Assembly (NCBI GenBank): GCA_036346225.1
Contig: JARFIW010001480.1
Coordinates: 11,253,001-11,317,000 of the forward strand
Length of the DNA stretch: 64,000 nt
DNA from: Platerodrilus igneus
Taxonomy: Eukaryota; Arthropoda; Insecta; Coleoptera; Lycidae
Reading direction: 5' to 3'
The notes beneath the pieces are model-generated. The model saw only the letters and a program-made list of their open reading frames with translations. It ran no database searches and was not told where the DNA came from. Positions 35,031 to 47,900 of this stretch are shown piece by piece; within the stretch, counting starts at the first letter, position 1, and every line of letters starts with the position of its first letter. The position numbers and the translations under genes were made by a program.

Positions 35031-35559
35031 CTGGTGTTGCCAAAAATTAGATGTGGAAAGTATTTTTAAAAACACGTCCATCATTGTGTCTCATCAATAG
35101 CTTAAGAAGCTGGAATAAAAGTTTCAGTGAAATTTCTTTTAAACTTTAAAAAAATATCTGTAATTAGTAGATACTTATAAGTATAAATAAACATCAGTAT
35201 ACAGTTTATGGACGCTTTAAATATTTAATTTAAAAAATTTAGTGAGTTAGTAGAAGCAAAGTGGAAAATTATTAAAATGCTATCCAACCAAGTTCAACAA
35301 TTATTAGGTAATACTTTATAAGAAAGTCATCTACAGCTTGCGTTGTTGAAATTGGCTAGATGACGTTTTGAAAATGTTTCACATCATATTTGTGTTTGTT
35401 TTGAGTGGCGGAGTCATATTTTATCACTTACGGTTTCCCGAGCCATTCCTTAGTAGACTGTAATCAAAATCAGCTCCACGAGAAAAACCCATCACCACCA
35501 ATAATAGTACCGTAATGTGTTACATGCCGGAAATCGACTATATAAACATTTCTGTTTTT

Positions 35560-35980
35560 AGTCTAATTTGCAAGTGAATTCGCGCCAATATTTTAAAAGA
35601 CTTGTGCGTGCATTTCCGTCACATTAGATAGTTGCGTCGGCGCCCGAGATTGCGCAGGCGCGGAGTGGAGAAGTAAGTGGTGATTTCCGTCACGTCATGG
35701 ACTAGTGAACTAAACGTCGAGGAGTGTGGTTATCTGTGTGTTTTTTATCTTGTCTTTTCTCTTTTAGATAATGTAGGTTCCTGCCCTGTATCGTTCCTCT
35801 CCTTATTCCTGTCGTGCCTCTACACAAGAAGACAGAAGACAAATTCAATTTGATTTCAACGGGGGGCAAAGGCCGACCCGCGCCCAACAACGCCCAACTG
35901 CCGCCAAAATAGCTGCAATGTTGTGAAGAGCTCCACAGTTTACGTGAGTACATTTTGTCTTTTCCTATAATCAAAATACA
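35560..35980. promoter_or_regulatory. GC-rich island with NRF-1-like and CRE-like sites
   Basis: TGCGCAGGCGCG at 35651-35662 is close to the NRF-1 consensus. TCACGTCAT nearby resembles a CRE/ATF site, and donor-like GTAAGT (35672) and GTGAGT (35945) follow. The patch stands out from its AT-rich surroundings and could be a promoter/first exon or simply an LTR. The minus ORF at 35702-36019 has no recognised domain. Confidence 0.25.
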
Positions 35981-38542
35981 CATTTTTTGCATGTGATATA
36001 ATTTGAGGCGTAATAACAATGTAACCCGTTATTGCGCAATATTACACATGTATTTATTATGTTACCAACTGTCGTAGTGGCTCTTATAAATTACACGCCG
36101 GGACTTTAACGAGTATACCTTAGAATATAGAACCCTAGAGTATAATAAATATCAAGTTTGTATATACAAAATTATTAACCATTCGCACAACCCTTTATTA
36201 ATAAACGAGTAATTTGCGACATTGTCCACAAGTCATGGTTTATATCACTTATTCGGTGTAACAAATATTTCCAGGCGATAACAGGCACGCGCACGCCCGA
36301 CCAGAGCTTATAAAAGACTGCACTATTAAGGAATAGGAAGGGGTCTTGATAGTGTATAATTGGACAGGTGCTAGTGTATTCTTAACAGATCGTCCACAAA
36401 ATACGGACAGTATTTATCAACCTGCCTTGTGTAATTAACTATCTAAAGTATTCATATATTTAATACTTGGCTTATAGCCGTAATTTTGAGCGTAGCTTCC
36501 TGTCTATAACTGACATAGGTCAAAACTTGACAATGTCAAATATGATTGACAAAAATGCTGTTACGTTCAATTTTGCTTTAGAAATTTCCTTTGTTAATTC
36601 ATAAGTCCGCTTTACGATAATTTTGTTAAATCAACTACGTTTCTATTCTCACATACGTCAACTTAATTAATAATAAATACGCTGTCTAATACTTTTCAAC
36701 CCAAATCCCTTTCGCTTTAAAAACGAAAAGTTTATGCTACAATTAAATAGTTTACATCATGTATATTTTAATTTCTGCAATAAACAGGCTTTTAAATAAT
36801 TTCTCAACTTAAATCTATTTGCTTGGAAACGACAAGTTTATGATAAAATTTAAATGGTCAATATCCTGTGTTAGGTATCCGTGAGCTCGGTGTACCTTGC
36901 GATAGCGTATAATTCCTTCTTTTGTGTTTTTTATTTAAAGACCCGTCGAGATGATAGATCCTACTATTATTTGATACTGTGTTTTTCAGTTTTCTAATCG
37001 TTCGATAACAATATAACTTGGAACTCTGGTTATTAAATTAAACAATATTAATAGTCACTTTCTTTTCCAACAACACAAGGAAAACATTTGATATATTTTT
37101 GGTTGTTTTTGTTTTTCTATATAAGAAGTTCGCGCACGCAATACAGCGTGGTAGGTATTTCTGGTTTTAATAAAAACGTACTTTGCGGCGACAATAAAGT
37201 TATTTTACCTGAAATTGTTCTAGCTTCTTTCTTCGGGGAGACTTAGCGACCCGTTGGATTGCCGTTCCTTTTTGAGTATGGACGGACACCAACATTACTA
37301 TACCCCGGGCCCCGCTATTCTGCTTTGTCATTAAGACCAACCCTACGCTGTGGATTTGAAGGTGAGTGTTTATGCACTATTTGTTGGTATGGGTTATGGG
37401 AATTGGGTCGAAGAAATATATTTATCAGGCTCCACGTGTTGACTAAATTTAGAATTCGTAAAATGATTATCGTCAAGTGAGATGATGTATATTATAAATA
37501 TTGTATTTATCGTGACCATCCTATATGTTTAATTTTATATTGGCAATGATTTCGAGCAGTGGTTTTTAGGGTTGCGTTCGGTTTTTTCCTTTGTTACTAC
37601 ATAATGTAAGGCGGTAGATACCCAAAAACGGTAGCTCACCATTTTAAAAATGATTTTATTTTATTTTATTGATAGGTTTAGCTTGTAATTATTGATTGGT
37701 TGTTTTTTGGTATTATTATGCTTTTGTACATAATCAATTTTTTTTTTATTAATTAGAGACTTTCTTTTGTGTATGGTTAGTTGTAAGTGCGTGTAATTAT
37801 TTTTTTATTTCAAGTCCTTCTTAAATTTTGTATGTGTAAGACCCCACCTACTTACCGATTGAGCCCGGTCATTTTCTCTCTCTCTGGTCTGTTTTTTTGT
37901 AGGCTACGCCAATGCGCGTAGCATAATTTCTGACGCCCTGACGTGGGGCTGAGAATTTGCTTTAGTTAATTTTAACTCCGTTTTTTTGTTGTGAGTGCCT
38001 AAGTTCCTACATTACCCGCATTTCTCGGCCTAATGCTACTTGTTTTTTCTTCCTTTACGTTCAACTTATAGTTTATTTTGTCTTTTTCTTTCGGCTCTTT
38101 GGTGTTACCCATATGAGGATCGGTTTTCTTTATTTTTTTGTGTGGGTTGGATCTTCTTAAATTTTAGTTTAGTTTTCGTCCGTGATCGCTAAATATCCTT
38201 GATTGGCTCATTTCAGATTATTGCACTTGTGTTTTGCCAATAATCCTAGTCCATTGAAAACGCTGGCGCCCAAGATTTTTCTTTTTCTTCCTTCCCTCTC
38301 TGGTTATTTTGTTCTCCCCATCAAGCCTAGATTTAGTTTTTTTCCGATTTTTCTTTTATTCTACAGCCTTATACTAATTTCTATTTTGTTGTTTCGCTCC
38401 TGTTGGTGTTCCTGAAGTTTATCCGTCGGGATATGTTTTATATTGCCCTGTATTCGCAATAATTTTATTTTGGCTTCTATCGAATTCGGTTAGCCTTTAT
38501 TTAGTTACTTTCTCCTAATTAATTTTTTTATTCGTATTCAAG
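35981..38542 (+). other. Probable LTR and leader of the next Gypsy-type element
   Basis: A TATA box TATAAAA lies at 36309-36315 behind a GC-rich stretch. AATAAA-type signals lie near 37171 and 37190. PBS-like words are at 37931-37949 (GACGCCCTGACGTGGGGC) and 38263 (TGGCGCCCAAG). TGTAACCC at 36020 could be an LTR start. The boundaries cannot be settled. ORFs at 37259-37480 and 38203-38415 are not recognised. Confidence 0.35.
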
Positions 38543-39170
38543 ATGGATGACATGGCGGCAAGACTGTATGATGGCATCTGCAATAGACAACAGGAGTCAT
38601 CAGAAAGTATCACTGACTATTTCACGTGTATGACGGCCCTGTTTGAGTGCTACGGTTTGTTTAAGGAGAATGATAGATTATCTATCGTGCCTCGTAACCT
38701 CGCTCCATTTTATAGAGCTCATTTGCTTACCGTCCGCTCCTTACAAGAGTTAAAGTACGAGTGTCTGAAATTAGAACCGGCAAAGATTCTGGTCGATAAT
38801 GTCGTATCACCTTATCCAGAGCCACCTGTTAATGCCGAACCAGGTATTGCTTATAAGTCCGCTACTATTGAGAAAAATACTTTTACTTCACATGACCGAA
38901 TTGTTATGATTTCTCTTACGCCTACGAGTAGATCCGATACTTCTTTCGTACGTTCTACTGTTCTTCTTCCTAATTCTGCTTCTACTCATCAGGTCATATG
39001 CTTTAATTGCGACAAACCTGGTCATGTTTAGCATGTTGTACTCGTCCTCAAGTACTTCATTGTTATGGTTGCGGATATAAGGGAGTTTCTCGCCGCAACT
39101 GTCCACACTGTCATCCTACTGCTAATAGGTTTTTGAATAATCCTTCAAATTCTGCCCTTAACTCTAGCTG
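38543..39170 (+). pseudogene. Gypsy-type gag, C-terminal half with zinc knuckles
   Basis: An intact 162-codon stretch starts MDDMAARLYDGICNRQQ. It has ESITDYFTCMTALFECYG, then LSIVPRNLAPFYRAHLLTV and LQELKYECLKLEPAKI, the second half of an arthropod Gypsy capsid. It ends in the first zinc knuckle CFNCDKPGH, where one base appears lost in a T run and a TAG follows. The next frame continues LACC and the second knuckle CYGCGYKGVSRRNCPHC. The N-terminal half of the usual gag is absent: the sequence before the ATG is non-coding T-rich leader. This may be a non-autonomous deletion derivative. The same gag family is seen at 29602. Confidence 0.75.
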
Positions 39171-39601
39171 CCTAATTTCTTCTGCTTCTCACTCTACGTT
39201 CTCTTCTGTCCCTCATACAGGTAACCTGCTACTACTATCGCAACATACCCTTCTTCGCCAAATACAACTTCGAACCAAATTTCTTCTGTCTCTAGTTCTA
39301 CATCCTTTTCTGCACCTACTTCTGCTCGCTCTAGTACCATCACCTCGTACCCTTTACAGTCATATGAGCCTTTGAACCGTAATATTGATTTTTACGGCTA
39401 TCACTCCCCTACTTACCGAACCTCTACTAACAAGAAACAAATTTCTTCTGTCCTTCGCGAATCCAAATATGAGCAAATGGTTTCTACGTTTTCACTTCCA
39501 CCCCAAACTGTGCCTCCACCACCATTAAAACCCATACTTCACATTAGTGACTTGCAGCTAGCTTCTCAAGGGTTTGTTCCCACTTTCTCAAATGATTCTA
39601 C

Positions 39602-40727
39602 CTAAGAAATTCTTGCCGTGTCTGCAAGTACACATGTCGCTGAAGTGACAATAATTTCTAATTCAGTCAGCGAAAGTTCTGTTGAAGTCCATGAACCTGT
39701 ATCTTTAATGTCTGTTGCGGTTGCTGTCAAAATTTTACATGTTCCTGCTTTCTTAAATTGTTCTACCCAAGAAATTTCTGTCGTGTCTGCAATAACAGCT
39801 GTAACTGCACTGACTATAACTCCTAATATGGATAGAAAAAGTTTTGTTGAAGTCAGGGAACTCGTCGCTATAACGCCTGTTGCTGCTGTCGTCAAAGTTT
39901 TACCTGATCCCGTTTCGTTATTTACTATTGTTAAGGAATCAGTTCCTATTGTGGCTGAAGTTATGTCTGTTCCCACTCCATTGTCTAACAGTGATGCAGT
40001 CTTACTTAATTCTACTCCTTTATCGGACGTTGACGAAACGTTACCTGCTTTTACTCATTTTTCTGATGTTGACAAAATTCTTTCTGATTGTGTTTTTTTA
40101 TCTCATGCTGACAAACTTCTACTTGCTTCTGTTCTTTTAGCTAAGGTTAATGCTTCTAGCTGATGTTCCTTTATCTACTGTTGTTGAAGTTCTTCCTGAT
40201 GGTGTTTGTTTTTGTAAGGTTGATGAAATTCTACCTGATTCTGTTCCATTATGTAATGTCACTGAAGTGTTATCGGATTCTTGTCCGTTTCCTAAGTCTG
40301 ATATTCCTACAGCCAATGCTGTTTTCTGTCCTAAGTGTGATACTTCTAGTCCTTTATCTAACGTCGTTGAAATTTTATCTACTTCTGTCCCTCCAGTTAA
40401 CGTAACTGAAGTGTGCTTTCCGCTTGTGTTTCTCTTCCTAAGGTTGATTTTCGTATAGCCAATACTTTTTATCTTTCTACCGTGGATATTCTGCCAACCC
40501 ATGATGTTTCCTTTTCTAGCGTTGACTTTCTTACCTCCAACCCTAACAACAAACACTTTTCTTCCTTAACTCGTTTCGAGTTTTCTAAACTACCCTCGCT
40601 ATCTTCTATATCGCGTGCTACAACTGCTACATCCACTGCTGTTCCTGTCTTGCGGAAAACTGCCCAAAAAAGGCAGACTTTAGTCTATGCTCCATCCGAA
40701 CCGGAAGATATGTCGGCGAAGTTCTAA
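39602..40727 (+). pseudogene. Ser/Val-rich ORF of 13-residue repeats downstream of gag
   Basis: Following the zinc knuckles, frames at 39618-40163, 40150-40458 and 40413-40727 read low-complexity Ser/Thr/Val protein. From about 40015 it resolves into 39-bp units encoding VPLSxVDExLPDS-like 13-mers: TPLSDVDETLPAF, THFSDVDKILSDC, VFLSHADKLLLAS, VPLSTVVEVLPDG, VCFCKVDEILPDS, VPLCNVTEVLSDS. Two frameshifts interrupt it, and the end has KTAQKRQTLVYAPSEPED then a stop. No protease motif is visible where pol would start. The strand and 13-residue periodicity suggest it was once translated as an extension of gag. Function unknown. Confidence 0.6.
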
Positions 40728-40873
40728 TGTCCTTGATCTTGTTTCGTTTTCCTTCTGGCGGCGTAAACGTCTTAAGCCCAATATCTAGTCCTCGCGCCCG
40801 TTTCTTATCACAACTTTGTTGTCATTAGGTTTTGATTTCTAGACGTTACGATTTCGTTTTACTTCCCTGTTTT

Positions 40874-41525
40874 ACTTGGTTCTTCTTTCTTTCTTTATCT
40901 TTCACCCGTGTGGATCCGGGGATAGAATAGGCCCATGGTACGACCTGCCTGTCGTAAGAGGCGAATACCGCGGTCCAACACATACACACACGCACTTTAT
41001 ACACCTCCGAACTTTACCTACACACTACATACACACACACGCACGCACACACACACACATACACCCACACACTTCATAAACACACAGTTCTTTTCTTGGT
41101 GCTTCTTTTTTCCGTTTTCTCTTCGTACTCCTTGCACCCGTGTGGGTCCGGGAATAGAATAGCCCCATGATACGACCTGCTTGTCGTAAGAGGCGACTAC
41201 AGCGGTCCAACACATACATACACACACACACACCTTATACACGTCCGATCTATACCCACACACTACATACACACACATACACCCACACACTTCATAAACA
41301 CACAGTTCTACTTGGTTCTCCTTTCTTCCGTCTTCTTCTTGGTTCTTCTTTCTTCCAATCTCTCCTGGTACCCTTTGCACCCGTGTGGGTCCGGAAATAG
41401 AATAGCCCCATGGTACGACCTGCCTGTCGTAAGAGGCGACTACAGCGGTCCAACACAACACATACACATTCTTACACTCCCCCCCTACACACATACGCAC
41501 ACGCACGCACACGCACACACCTACT
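40874..41525. repeat. Tandem repeat, about 235-245 bp x 3, with CA-rich segments
   Basis: Each unit has CACCCGTGTGGGTCCGG, GAATAGCCCCATGGTACGAC, CTGCCTGTCGTAAGAGGCGA, then CGGTCCAACAC followed by (CA)n-rich sequence. GTCGTAAG falls at 40951, 41183 and 41426. From memory, the CTGCCTGTCGTAAGAGGCGAC word is widespread in arthropod genomes, often near non-LTR elements; here an RTE-type remnant is 300 bases away. ORFs on both strands here are artefacts. Confidence 0.85.
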
Positions 41526-41821
41526 CATACATAACTACACCGGGATTCTGTTTTATTTTCTTTTGTACGGTCCTTAGTTTTTTTTGGATTTTGTACTTGG
41601 TGTTGGTGTTATTCCTTTTGTTTTTTTTTTTTTTTCCTTCCTTTCGTTCAACTTTCCTTTCTCTATCCTTTTGCTGGTCTTCTTGTTGTCGGTCCCTAGT
41701 CCGATTGTGCATTTTTATTACAAGTACCAATCATTGTCGTTTCACATACTTTCAAGCACATTCACATTCGAACAATCCCATGCTTTTTCCACATCTTCAG
41801 AGATTTCAGAGAATTTTCCTA

Positions 41822-43010
41822 TTCTTGTTTGCACTCTAACATAGTACTGCACTCTCTTTGAGTCGACTCTTTCAACAAGCGTTCTACTTTTGCTCTTGAT
41901 TGCCTCACATTCTGCTTTCGGCTAACATCAATTCTGAACAAAACCGAAAAATGATCGGTCCCTTGTTCAGACCCTTTCAACACTCTCGTGTCTTTTACCG
42001 GTTGTCTTAGACTTTCATCAAATGCAACCAAATCAATTATACTTCCCGCATTGCTTCTTTGCCATATGTACTTGTGTATGTCCTTATGTTTATACCATGT
42101 GTTGGATACAAATAGTTCTCTTTTCATACATATACTAACTAACATATCTCCATTTTCGTTCGTTCTTGGATCACCAAACAAACAAAGCACATGTTTATCA
42201 TTTTCTCTGTGTACTCAGACCCAACTATTCATATCCCCTAATAGAACCACGCGGTCATTCTTTTCGCGTTTGTCTAATACACTTTCCAACTCTTGACAAA
42301 ACTGCTCACATTTCAAATTATCATTCACCGGAGCATAACATGCTACTAGTAAGATCTTTCTGAAGCCCATTTTCATTCTAACCCACAAAACGCGGAAGAC
42401 ACCAATTCATATTGTTTCATGCACACCTTTGCTTGGTCATTCAAAATTAAACCAACACTTTCGGCCCGAACTCATTGCTCCCTGCTCCAGACCACAAACC
42501 CAAATACCGTCATCTAATTCAACAACATCTTTCCTCTTCCGCTTCGTTTCACTCACACACAGCATATCTATGCACATTTGTTTCATTTCATTTACGATTT
42601 CATACATTTTACGGTACACTCCCCTGAGATTCCAAGCATTCCTGATTCATGCGGTTGTTATCTGAGGGGCTAGATATTTTCCGTCTCGGTCGCTCACCAT
42701 GAATTTGACGGTTCGACGCATTTTTAAAGGTCTTGCTAGTAATTTTTAATTAGGTCGGACCAGGTTACCAGCCTAGGTTACAACCGTGCCGTTGTAGCTC
42801 TCCCTACTAGCGGTAACGACACCTTACCGTTCAGTGTTGGCATGTTTAGCCTCTCTGCCACAGACGTCCCCACGATTCCCAGTCTTCCAGAGGTGCCTAA
42901 CGTCTTTCAACACAAGCCAAAACCTCCCCTTCCAAGGGGATTACCTTGTAAGCTAGCAAAGTTGCCCGCGCTACTACCACTAGGAGGTACATGCTGTGCA
43001 CTAACACACA
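41822..43010 (-). pseudogene. RTE-type LINE: leader and APE endonuclease fragment
   Basis: From about 43010 a GC-richer leader runs to the coding start. Then come AWNLRGVYRKMYEIVNEMK, IDMLCVSETKRKRKDVVELDDGIWV and SSGRKCWFNFE-type sequence (42437-42640). In further frames there is CLFGDPRTNENGDMLV, ELFVSNTWYKHKDIHKYIW and a GSIIDLVAFDE...GSEQGTDHFSVLF block (41819-42190). These are the ordered motifs of the RTE-group endonuclease, the type annotated in insects as craniofacial development protein 2-like. Catalytic SETK, D-P-R-x-N-x-N and TDHF regions are visible. Frames change near 42190 and 42437, and no RT follows. It ends near 41822 at the tandem-repeat side. Confidence 0.8.
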
Positions 43011-43013
43011 TCT

Positions 43014-44888
43014 AGCGCTGATATTTTGAACATAAGAAAATTTCTAACACTTGTATAATTTTATTGTCAATGCAGCTGTTGTCACTTTGACACACGTAAT
43101 TTGAAAATGCTTTAAGATTTTATTATTAGTATCGATACGACGTAGTTTTGTTTGAGCCTCAAAAATAAATTAAATATGCTGAACAATTGTAGTTAATAGA
43201 TTATTAACGAACAAACATATAATGAAACACTTGTCACCTTTAACAGATCTGCACGACAACCTAAATAAGAAAAAATTATAAATTTTACTTTTGAATGATA
43301 TAGATCACTTATCAATATTGGTAAAATAAATTTTAAATAACAAATATTTGTAAGAAATTTTGTTGTTAAACATAAGTCTCGTGTATTATTGTAAATATTT
43401 TAAACTGAATTTTTTTTTGACAATATGTGAAATTTAAGTTACAGTCACAGTTATTCTTTTAAGGTTTCTTGTTATAAGGAAAATTTTGAGAAATCTTATA
43501 AGTATTAAAGTAGTATATGATCACATGTTATCTGTTTTGAAGTTTAATGTGATCAGACTTCTTTTAATTTTGGTTAATACTGAATTTTTATATTTAGGTG
43601 GAGAACTACAAATTGCGGCTTTATTTTTGGTTAATAAATTATTGTTCTTTAACGCTTTGAATAAAAAGGGGATCATCAACTCTGTTCCTTATCTTTGAAA
43701 TTAAGGTTGATGGAACACACCGGTTTCTGCGTTTTCCCGGGACTTTTGGTTCTAGTAGTGAAAACGTCATGGTGTCCTTAAATGTTGTCTTTTGCTATAC
43801 CAAAAGAAAATCGGCCTTCAACCCATTCTTATGCAAGAATGCTGGCTTAGCCTCCAGAGTTAGCAGTTTCGACTTCCAAGGAGTTCTTTTTCAATATTAG
43901 CCGATTGTCATCTATCCTTTTCATGACCTATTTTTATATCCAGAAAACTCCGGTGTCTTCAGGGACGTTAAGTATTAGAGTTTCGCCTGTGGCAAGCGCT
44001 TATCTAAATTTCGTTCCACCTTACCCTAATATACTTTCGAGCACGCTAACATGGAGCCAATTATAAGTTACACTGACTTGCAGCGTGAGAAGTCGATACA
44101 ATTTTTATATAATTTCTAATCAACCATAGATTACGCCCCAGACCATAGGTGATAGTGTAAGTTATCAAAAAAATCTTGGTTGATATTCTACACCTTTCGA
44201 GAATTCTTGTAAATTGTAACAAGCCCAGGGTAAGGTTGGATGACAAGCGGCTTATAGAAAAAGAAAACTCTTATGACTTGTAGCTAGCTGAGCTTTTAAC
44301 CCGCGGTCGCATGAGATTGGGTCAGTGAATTTAATTAAGGTTAAAAAAACAAGGTAATGGACGCCACCTAAATTTTTTATAAAGCAATTGACTAAATGAA
44401 TTTGCTTAAAGGAAAAATTTGGAACCTATACTATCACAAACCACTTTAAATACAAGATTGATTATCACCACTAGGTTACTTACTTTCTTTCTGCTCTAAA
44501 GAAGTTCTAGGATGGCTCTGAAACAAAATTACTACTAGCAAACATGTAATTTATTTAATAATTCTGTGACTATACGAAGTCCTTAATTTTGTTTCAAATA
44601 CTTATCACTGAATTGTTGTATTAATTCCTTTAATGGTCATAAAACCTTTGGGAAAAATTAAATATTCATAAAAAAATGAACTGAAGAAAAATAGGTTTCT
44701 ATATTCTCATTTTAAACAATTATGTACAAAATAATGTAACTCAACAAAACAATTTCTTACGAATCTATATAATTACGTTACTCAGGAGATGTAAAATTTA
44801 AGTTTTTGTTATGTCTACTGAATTTTAATTAAATGGTATATTTTGTTTAACAATATCCATTTATATTTAATAGCTCGAAGTAGCGCTA
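43014..44888. other. No recognisable gene
   Basis: AT-rich sequence with a slightly GC-richer patch at 43700-44040 in which no frame is convincing. ORFs at 43486-43698 (+) and 44061-44246 (-) have no motif. Confidence 0.45.
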
Positions 44889-44919
44889 CTATAGTGCGTT
44901 TAACGAACAGATTCAGTAA
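44889..44919 (+). repeat. 31-bp inverted repeat, left copy
   Basis: Starts CTATAGTGCGTTTAACGAAC and ends CAGATTCAGTAA. It is perfectly complementary to 50776-50806. Flanks beyond the 31 bases do not match. It may be the terminus of a DNA transposon. Confidence 0.85.
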
Positions 44920-47900
44920 ATGCTCCGCCCATAAATCAGCGCCAAGTTTAAATAAAGATTTTGTATTGGTTGGCTGGATTCACACAACCACACATTTCAA
45001 TTTGTAACATTTACCTACAAATGTCAATTAGTTTTTCGTGTTTGTCTAATAACTATAAGTTTCGTACGCCCATCTTTGTGTTAAAGTTGAGAGGCGCAAA
45101 TCGATCGCTTATTGGGATTTGCGTTCGAGGGTTTCGGAGTTGGGAGCGCGGGCGGGTGGTGGTTAGGTGAAGAATTTTTGCGTGCTTAGGATAGGCCTGT
45201 TTTTATGGCGGAAAACCGATAACTTGCGGAGAAATAAGGATTTTCCGGTAAAAGATTAATTTGAAACGACGTATTCGTTAACGTGTTAAAAAAGCTTGGA
45301 TCCCTCAAAAAATTCCGATCTAAAAACCGAACCAGTCGTGCGACGAGGTCAGGAACTGTTCCGTTGACGTTAGTACGAGAGAGAAGTAAGATCGAGTTAG
45401 TTTGTAAAATTCGTATTCGGGCGTTAAAAAATTTCTAATATATGCCAAACAACGCTATTCGTATTCTAAAACCTCAATTATTAACAAGTTTGAAAGCTGA
45501 TAGTATAGTATTTTCTTAAAACAGGTATTAAAAGTTGTATAATTTATTTCATAAACGTCAAAACCAGGTTCCGAAATCCGGCGGAAGCGAACGAATATGT
45601 ACCTTCAAAATCTATGATTACACATTTCTTTTAAAATTTCTCAAAATTAAATTTATAATTCGTCTAATATCATTTAAAAGTACCGATAATTGACTACAAT
45701 TATACGAAAACATTGCTTTTTCATATACACCAGCTATTTATTTGAAAAATAAATACTTTATACATTTGACGTTTATATACGGAGTCGCCCGAACAATTAC
45801 AATAGACCGTGATTTATTCCTAAGACGATGTATTTCTTATGTGACATTAGGCATAGCAAGTATACAACCTACGCGATTTCAATAAACATCTCCTCGACAG
45901 CGCAAGCACAACGTCTCTGATTACGAATCTTAACTCCGCTGGTTCAATGCCCAGTAAAATTCATTTTTTTAATTTAATTTTATGATGCTTTTTAAAACAT
46001 GCAATAACATTTATTTAACAATAAACCAACACTTTTTTTTTCATATGCTTCAGTGCGATCTACAATTTATAATTTGTGAATTACATTTACTCAAGTATCA
46101 TTTCCAACCTTTACTTTTCAGATATTGTCCAACTTGCAGAAACGTATCCGCTTATATATGCGTATAAAAAACCTTTGATATTTTACGATCTAAAAACCCA
46201 AACGCACACAGCTGAAACCGGTACATTTGCGTTGATGAACAGACGATTGAGTTGGTTTCAAAAATTGGTATACAATCCTTAACATATTTCTAATGTGTAC
46301 CAAAAAATATTGCATCTACCATAAATTCTACATCTTTATTTAAAACTTTTGCTGCGGTTTGTGTAATTTATTTGAGAAATGTCAAAAGCAGGTTACGTAC
46401 CACGGTGGTGGCACTCTATAGACGATTATGTTGGCGCATTTTAGTATTAACACTGTCCCAATAGATAGCGCCCACAATTTCGACTGCAATTATGATTGTC
46501 ATTTATTTGACGTTTAGAATTATTGTTTATCTAACCGTAGCGCTATTCAAAGATTGTTTAATTTGATTTGCTGCATTTTCAAAAATTTATTATGAATTGT
46601 GATATTAATATTCGACTTCTTCCATATATCCACGTATGTGATTAAAAAAAACCATTAGTTTTACTTAAGATTACATTACTATTCCTTTTTATAGGTACTT
46701 ATTTCACCGTCAATGTTGTTATTACATACCACAGACAAATAATACAAGAGATGCGTCACTGTACAGAAACAATTACAATTAATTTTAGCGCCACCATGCA
46801 GATTGAAGCTTAACTAGTGATGAGGGCCATCTGACGGAAAAATGCCACTAAATGCGTATTTAGCAGGAATTTCAAATGTTTGCTTGATACAAGTTAGGTA
46901 AATATAAAATGTAATACCATATTGTAATTCATTAAACATTGCTGCCAAGTACTGTACTTGTTTAGTTAAATACTGCACTGAGTTTGTTCAATGTACTACA
47001 TATATGTACATTTTATATTTTACTAACTGTATATTCAAAATTGTTATAAGAAACATCTATCAAAAATCACCTATCATTCCATTCATTAAAAGGGGTAGGT
47101 AAACCCGTGGATTTATGCTTTTATGTTAAAATGTAATCAAATCAATACAAACTTAAGTTTCACAAGTATATATTTAAATTTAAATATTGGTGAAATAAAA
47201 ATATAAAGATGCTTATTAAAAACAACATACGTATTTCAACAAATATCCCCTGGAATAAAATGAGCATGGCAAACTCGTAAATTTTTGTAGACCCACGCAA
47301 GATCCATTTTTTTCAGAGAATTTGTTCCAATTAAATTCATCCACTGGTAATAAACATACAAAAATTTCTTTGGATTGGGAAATCTATGGCGAATTGCATC
47401 CCTGTTTTCACAATAGAAAACTGCACATTTTCTAAACTGTGATATTATAATACTTTTCGCCTGAAATTACTGCTACTGTACCAAAAATAAATACGGAATT
47501 GAAACAAACGTTGGTCGGTGTGGTCATAGTCATTTTGTGAGACGCGCAACGCGCGCAGCTCATTTTGAATGACAGGTACAGATATCTGTAAAATTTTCAA
47601 TTTTTACTCAGTTTCATTGCGGTTGGTGGCGCCAAAAACTTTATTTTAAAACCGCCTATGGAGTGACTACCCCCTGTTACATACCTACCGATATTGCATG
47701 GGCAAATAATTTATTGTAAAACTGAAACTTACGAGAAACTGATATCTTAAACTTAGACCTTGGTGTTTGTTTGTACATTACTGTATTTAGAAGAGATTCA
47801 TATTTATTAGTTTTTGTAACAAATGGTAAAATAATGGGTTACATATTTTTATCCGAATCGTGGATTATGCATGCTTTCTCTACTATGTGAGAGATTGCGG

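Noticed and set aside
35702..36019. 105-codon minus ORF in the GC island
   Set aside because: No motif or conserved-looking composition; open mainly because the patch is GC-rich.
41018..41518. 166-codon Cys/Val-rich minus ORF
   Set aside because: Explained by the CA/TG-rich tandem repeat at 40874-41525.
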